A stretch of 64,000 nucleotides of DNA from Pacificispira sp033344895. GTDB taxonomy: Bacteria; Pseudomonadota; Alphaproteobacteria; UBA8366; Aestuariispiraceae. Made by a program: the position numbers and the translations under genes. The notes under the pieces are model-generated. The model ran no database searches and had not been told where the DNA came from. It saw only the letters and a program-made list of their open reading frames with translations. This document shows positions 61,010 through 64,000 of the stretch, one piece after another (positions within the stretch are counted from its first letter, which is position 1; each line of letters opens with the position of its first letter). The stretch spans positions 310,001 to 374,000 of the forward strand of contig OZ245920.1 of assembly GCA_965229685.1 (NCBI GenBank), written 5' to 3'.

Positions 61010-64000
61010 TCACTTCTTCTTGGCTGCCGCCTTTTTCGAAGCCGCTTTCTTGGCGGCGGACTTCTTGGCCGCTGCCTTTGTCGTGCCTGCGGCTTTCTTG
61101 GCGGTTGCCTTCTTGGAAGCGGTTTTCTTCGAAACGGCGACCTTGCGGCTGCGCTCCGGCAGGTCCAGTGCCTCATTCACCAGCGCCGCCTGTTCGATGG
61201 CGTGGCGTTTGGCACTGCCGGTGGCCGGCGAGGCCGCGGCTTCGCGGCCGACATAACGCGGACGGCCGTTCGGCTTGTGGTTCAGTTCTTCCAGGACGCG
61301 TTCGATCCGACGGTCGACGAAGAACCAGGCACCGTTGTTCTCAGGCTCTTCCTGGCACCAGATCACTTCCGCGTTCGGGAAACGCGCCAGTTCCGTGGTC
61401 ACCGCATGGAACGGGAAGGGGTAGAGCTGTTCGACGCGCATGATGTAGACGTCTTTCAGCCCCTTGGCATCGCGTTCGGCCTCCAGGTCGAAATAGACCT
61501 TGCCGGAACACAGGATGACGCGGCGGATGTCCTCGTCGGGCGCCAGCGAACCGTTCAACTGGCCATTGTCCCAGAGGACCCGGTGGAAGGTCGTTCCCGG
61601 ACCGAACTCCTCCAGTTTCGAAACGCAGGCCTTGTGACGCAGCAGCGATTTCGGCGTCATCTGGATCAGCGGCTTGCGGAAGTTCCGACGCACCTGACGG
61701 CGCAGGGCGTGGAAGTAGTTGGCGGGCTGCGTGATGTTGCAGACCTGCCAGTTGTCTTCCGCCGAAAGCTGCAGATAACGCTCCAGTCGGGCGGACGAAT
61801 GTTCCGGTCCCTGACCCTCGTAACCGTGCGGCAGCAGCATCACCAGACCGCACATGCGCAGCCATTTGGTTTCACCCGATGCGATGAACTGATCGATGAT
61901 GACCTGCGCGCCGTTAGCGAAGTCGCCGAACTGGGCTTCCCATAGAACCAGCGAGTGCGGTTCGGCCGAAGAATAGCCGTATTCGAAGCCCAGCAGACCG
62001 AACTCGCTCAGCGGACTGTCGATCACCTCGAACGGCGCCTGCCCCATCCGGATGTTGTTCAGCGGAATGTGCCGGTTCTCGTTTTCCTGATCGACCAGGA
62101 CCGCATGCCGCTGCGAGAAGGTGCCCCGCTCGCAATCCTCGCCGCTCAGACGGATCGTCGTGGATTCGCAGAGCAGCGTTCCGAAGGCCAGCGCCTCGGC
62201 TGTGCCCCAGTCGATCCCCTCGCCGGTTTCGATCATCTTGCGCTTGGCATCGAGCTGGCGTTCGATCTTGGGGTTCAGCTTGAAGTTCTGCGGTGCCTGC
62301 GAGATGGCATGACCGACTTCACGCAGCAGATCCATGTCGACCGAGGTATGGCCGCGACGGGCCCCTTCCTCGGCAATCGACAGGCCGGACCACTTGCCTT
62401 CCAGCCAGTCGGCCTTGTTCGGCTTGAACGATTTCGCGGCTTCGAAGCTTTCGTCCAGGGTCTGCTTGATCTCGGATTTCAGGGCTTCGCAGCCTTTCGC
62501 GTCGATGACGCCCAGTTCCTGCAGGCGCTTGGCGTAGATCTCGCGGGTTCGCGGATGGTTCTTGATCTTGGTGTACATCGAAGGCTGCGTGAACATCGGT
62601 TCGTCGCCTTCGTTGTGACCATGGCGCCGGTAGCACCACATGTCGATCACCACATCCTTCTTGAACTTCTGACGGTATTCCATGGCCAGACGCGCGACAT
62701 GCACGCAGGCTTCCGGATCGTCGCCGTTCACGTGGAACACCGGGGCGTCCACGGTCTTCGCCATGTCGGAACAATAGGGCGAGGAACGCGACTTGGACGG
62801 GGCCGTGGTGAAGCCGATCTGGTTGTTGATCACGATGTGGATCGTGCCGCCGGTCTTGTAGCCGTCCAGTTGGCTCAGCAGGAAGGTCTCCGCCACGACG
62901 CCCTGACCAATGAAGGCCGCATCGCCATGCAGCAGCAGCCCCATGACCCGGTTGCGGTCGCTGTCGGCACGCTGATGCTGCTTGGCACGCACCTTACCGA
63001 GGACGACCGTGTTGACGCATTCCAGATGGCTCGGGTTGGCGGCCAGTGACAGGTGAATGGTCTTGCCTTCGAAGTCCCGGTCCGCAGATGTCCCCAGATG
63101 GTACTTCACGTCGCCGGAGCCCTGGATGGAATCCGGCTTGCCCGCCAGACCTTCGAATTCCGCGAAGATCTGCATGTAGGGCTTTTTCATTATGTTGGCG
63201 AGGACGTTCAGACGGCCGCGATGCGCCATGCCCAGAACGACTTCCTCCAGACCCAGCTGCGCGCCGCGTTTGAAGATCTGCTCCATCATCGGAACCAGAC
63301 TCTCGCCGCCGTCGAGGCCGAAGCGCTTTGTGCCGCGATACTTGGTGTCGAGATAGGTCTCGAACATGTCCGCGCTGGTCAGGCGTTCCAGAATTGTCTG
63401 GCGCCCCAGATCGGTGAAGTCCTTCCGGTTCCGGCTGCTTTCGATCCGTTCCTGAATCCAGGATTTCTCGTCCGGGTCCTGAATGTGCAGGAATTCGACG
63501 CCGATGCTGCCGCAATAGGTCTGCCGGCAGATCTTGACGATCTCGCGGACCGTCGCCGATTCCAGGCCCAGATAGTAGTTGATGAAGATCGGGCGATCCA
63601 TGTCCCGCTCTTCGAACCCGTAGGTCGCCGGGTCCAGTTCCGGATGGTCTTCCCGCTTCTCCAGGCCCAGCGGGTCCAGATTGGCGGCCAGATGACCGCG
63701 CATGCGATAGGCGCGGATCAGCATCAGGGCGCGGATCGAATCCAGCGTCGCCTGACGGATCTGGTCGCTGCCGGCCGCGACGCCGCCGCCGCGCAGGGCA
63801 GAGATCAGCTGTTGAATGGAATCCTGCGAGATGTCCGGATCGCTGAGTGCATCGGACAGACTCTGCCCGCCGCCGGAACTGCCTTCGCCGACAACACGGG
63901 TCGTGCGCTTGGTCCAGCTCGGTCCCTTGTGATCGTCCTCCAGGACGACCTCACCTGGCTCGAGGGTTTCGAAATAGGCCGCCCATCCCGGGTCGACCGC
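61010..64000 (-). CDS. odhA: 2-oxoglutarate dehydrogenase E1 component, 5' end beyond window
   Basis: 996 residues visible; the start lies past 64000. The internal Met at 63724 is not the start, since the frame stays open and conserved (LIRAYRMRGHLAANLDPLGL). Thiamine diphosphate and active-site signatures: LLHGDAAFIGQGVVAETF, HVNGDDPEACVHVARLA, and HGHNEGDEPMFTQPSMY. It decarboxylates 2-oxoglutarate for the TCA cycle. The last about 45 residues are an odd tail of KKA/AKK repeats (see findings), past the usual end near LNHKPNGRPRYVGREAAASPATGS. Operon with odhB. Confidence 0.96.
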   Translation of the reverse strand, partial: AVDPGWAAYFETLEPGEVVLEDDHKGPSWTKRTTRVVGEGSSGGGQSLSDALSDPDISQDSIQQLISALRGGGVAAGSDQIRQATLDSIRALMLIRAYRMRGHLAANLDPLGLEKREDHPELDPATYGFEERDMDRPIFINYYLGLESATVREIVKICRQTYCGSIGVEFLHIQDPDEKSWIQERIESSRNRKDFTDLGRQTILERLTSADMFETYLDTKYRGTKRFGLDGGESLVPMMEQIFKRGAQLGLEEVVLGMAHRGRLNVLANIMKKPYMQIFAEFEGLAGKPDSIQGSGDVKYHLGTSADRDFEGKTIHLSLAANPSHLECVNTVVLGKVRAKQHQRADSDRNRVMGLLLHGDAAFIGQGVVAETFLLSQLDGYKTGGTIHIVINNQIGFTTAPSKSRSSPYCSDMAKTVDAPVFHVNGDDPEACVHVARLAMEYRQKFKKDVVIDMWCYRRHGHNEGDEPMFTQPSMYTKIKNHPRTREIYAKRLQELGVIDAKGCEALKSEIKQTLDESFEAAKSFKPNKADWLEGKWSGLSIAEEGARRGHTSVDMDLLREVGHAISQAPQNFKLNPKIERQLDAKRKMIETGEGIDWGTAEALAFGTLLCESTTIRLSGEDCERGTFSQRHAVLVDQENENRHIPLNNIRMGQAPFEVIDSPLSEFGLLGFEYGYSSAEPHSLVLWEAQFGDFANGAQVIIDQFIASGETKWLRMCGLVMLLPHGYEGQGPEHSSARLERYLQLSAEDNWQVCNITQPANYFHALRRQVRRNFRKPLIQMTPKSLLRHKACVSKLEEFGPGTTFHRVLWDNGQLNGSLAPDEDIRRVILCSGKVYFDLEAERDAKGLKDVYIMRVEQLYPFPFHAVTTELARFPNAEVIWCQEEPENNGAWFFVDRRIERVLEELNHKPNGRPRYVGREAAASPATGSAKRHAIEQAALVNEALDLPERSRKVAVSKKTASKKATAKKAAGTTKAAAKKSAAKKAASKKAAAKKK

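Noticed and set aside
63722..63724. Met at 63724 as the start of odhA
   Set aside because: The frame continues upstream to 64000 with E1-like sequence, so the start lies outside the window.

Overview
The window is a high-GC, densely coded stretch of a bacterial chromosome. It looks alphaproteobacterial, probably Rhodospirillales-like, judging by overall protein similarity, frequent ATGA-type gene overlaps, the DUF6352/biotin-lipoate ligase pair, DUF3305/DUF3306 beside a formate dehydrogenase, and many GTG starts. No tRNA, rRNA, CRISPR array, insertion sequence or prophage gene was seen.

Region 1 (1-14.1 kb) is a formate-oxidation island. After a partial DUF6352 gene and a biotin/lipoate ligase-like gene comes a one-component regulator (DNA-binding head fused to a periplasmic-binding-protein-like ligand domain). 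Next are a divergent tungstate importer operon (tupB-tupC-tupA), the FDH-associated genes DUF3305 and DUF3306, a TorD-like chaperone, a small Tat-signal protein, and the catalytic (cysteine-type), iron-sulfur and cytochrome b subunits of a membrane-bound formate dehydrogenase. A small lipoprotein gene sits between the last two subunits, and a secreted WD40-cytochrome c fusion follows. Two copies of the palindrome ATTGG-N5-CCAAT sit in front of the two divisions of the island and may be its operators.

Region 2 (14.1-22.3 kb) holds uncharacterised and envelope-related genes: a 406-residue protein of unknown function, a polytopic membrane protein, a sulfotransferase, a candidate small RNA with a strong terminator on the minus strand, a TerB-like protein, a chemoreceptor with a multi-helix membrane sensor, an AEC transporter and a lipoprotein hydrolase.

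Region 3 (22.3-40.4 kb) is housekeeping and stress defence. It has a DinG/XPD-type helicase and aminopeptidase N, then a LysR regulator divergent from a glutathionyl-hydroquinone reductase and a pirin. A ChaC-like cyclotransferase, MsrB and a TPR protein follow. Next is an unusual unit of a SufR-like regulator divergent from a Rieske-plus-helical-domain protein and an MFS transporter. MoaB, a soluble lytic transglycosylase and a DUF2065 protein close the region.

Region 4 (40.4-55 kb) starts with uvrB, a FolM-like reductase and folB. An AT-rich palindrome-filled gap with a perfect DnaA box precedes uvrC. Then come a MarR regulator divergent from ilvE, and an envelope-lipid locus (GT2 glycosyltransferase, LAB_N protein, PAP2 phosphatase, ArnT-like GT39) abutting an OmpR/EnvZ-type two-component system. 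A second, atypical receiver protein follows.

Region 5 (55-64 kb) has sppA, a methyltransferase/RidA pair, an AzlCD amino-acid exporter, and the 2-oxoglutarate dehydrogenase genes odhA-odhB ending in a clear terminator. OdhA is cut by the window edge and carries an odd lysine/alanine-rich C-terminal tail.
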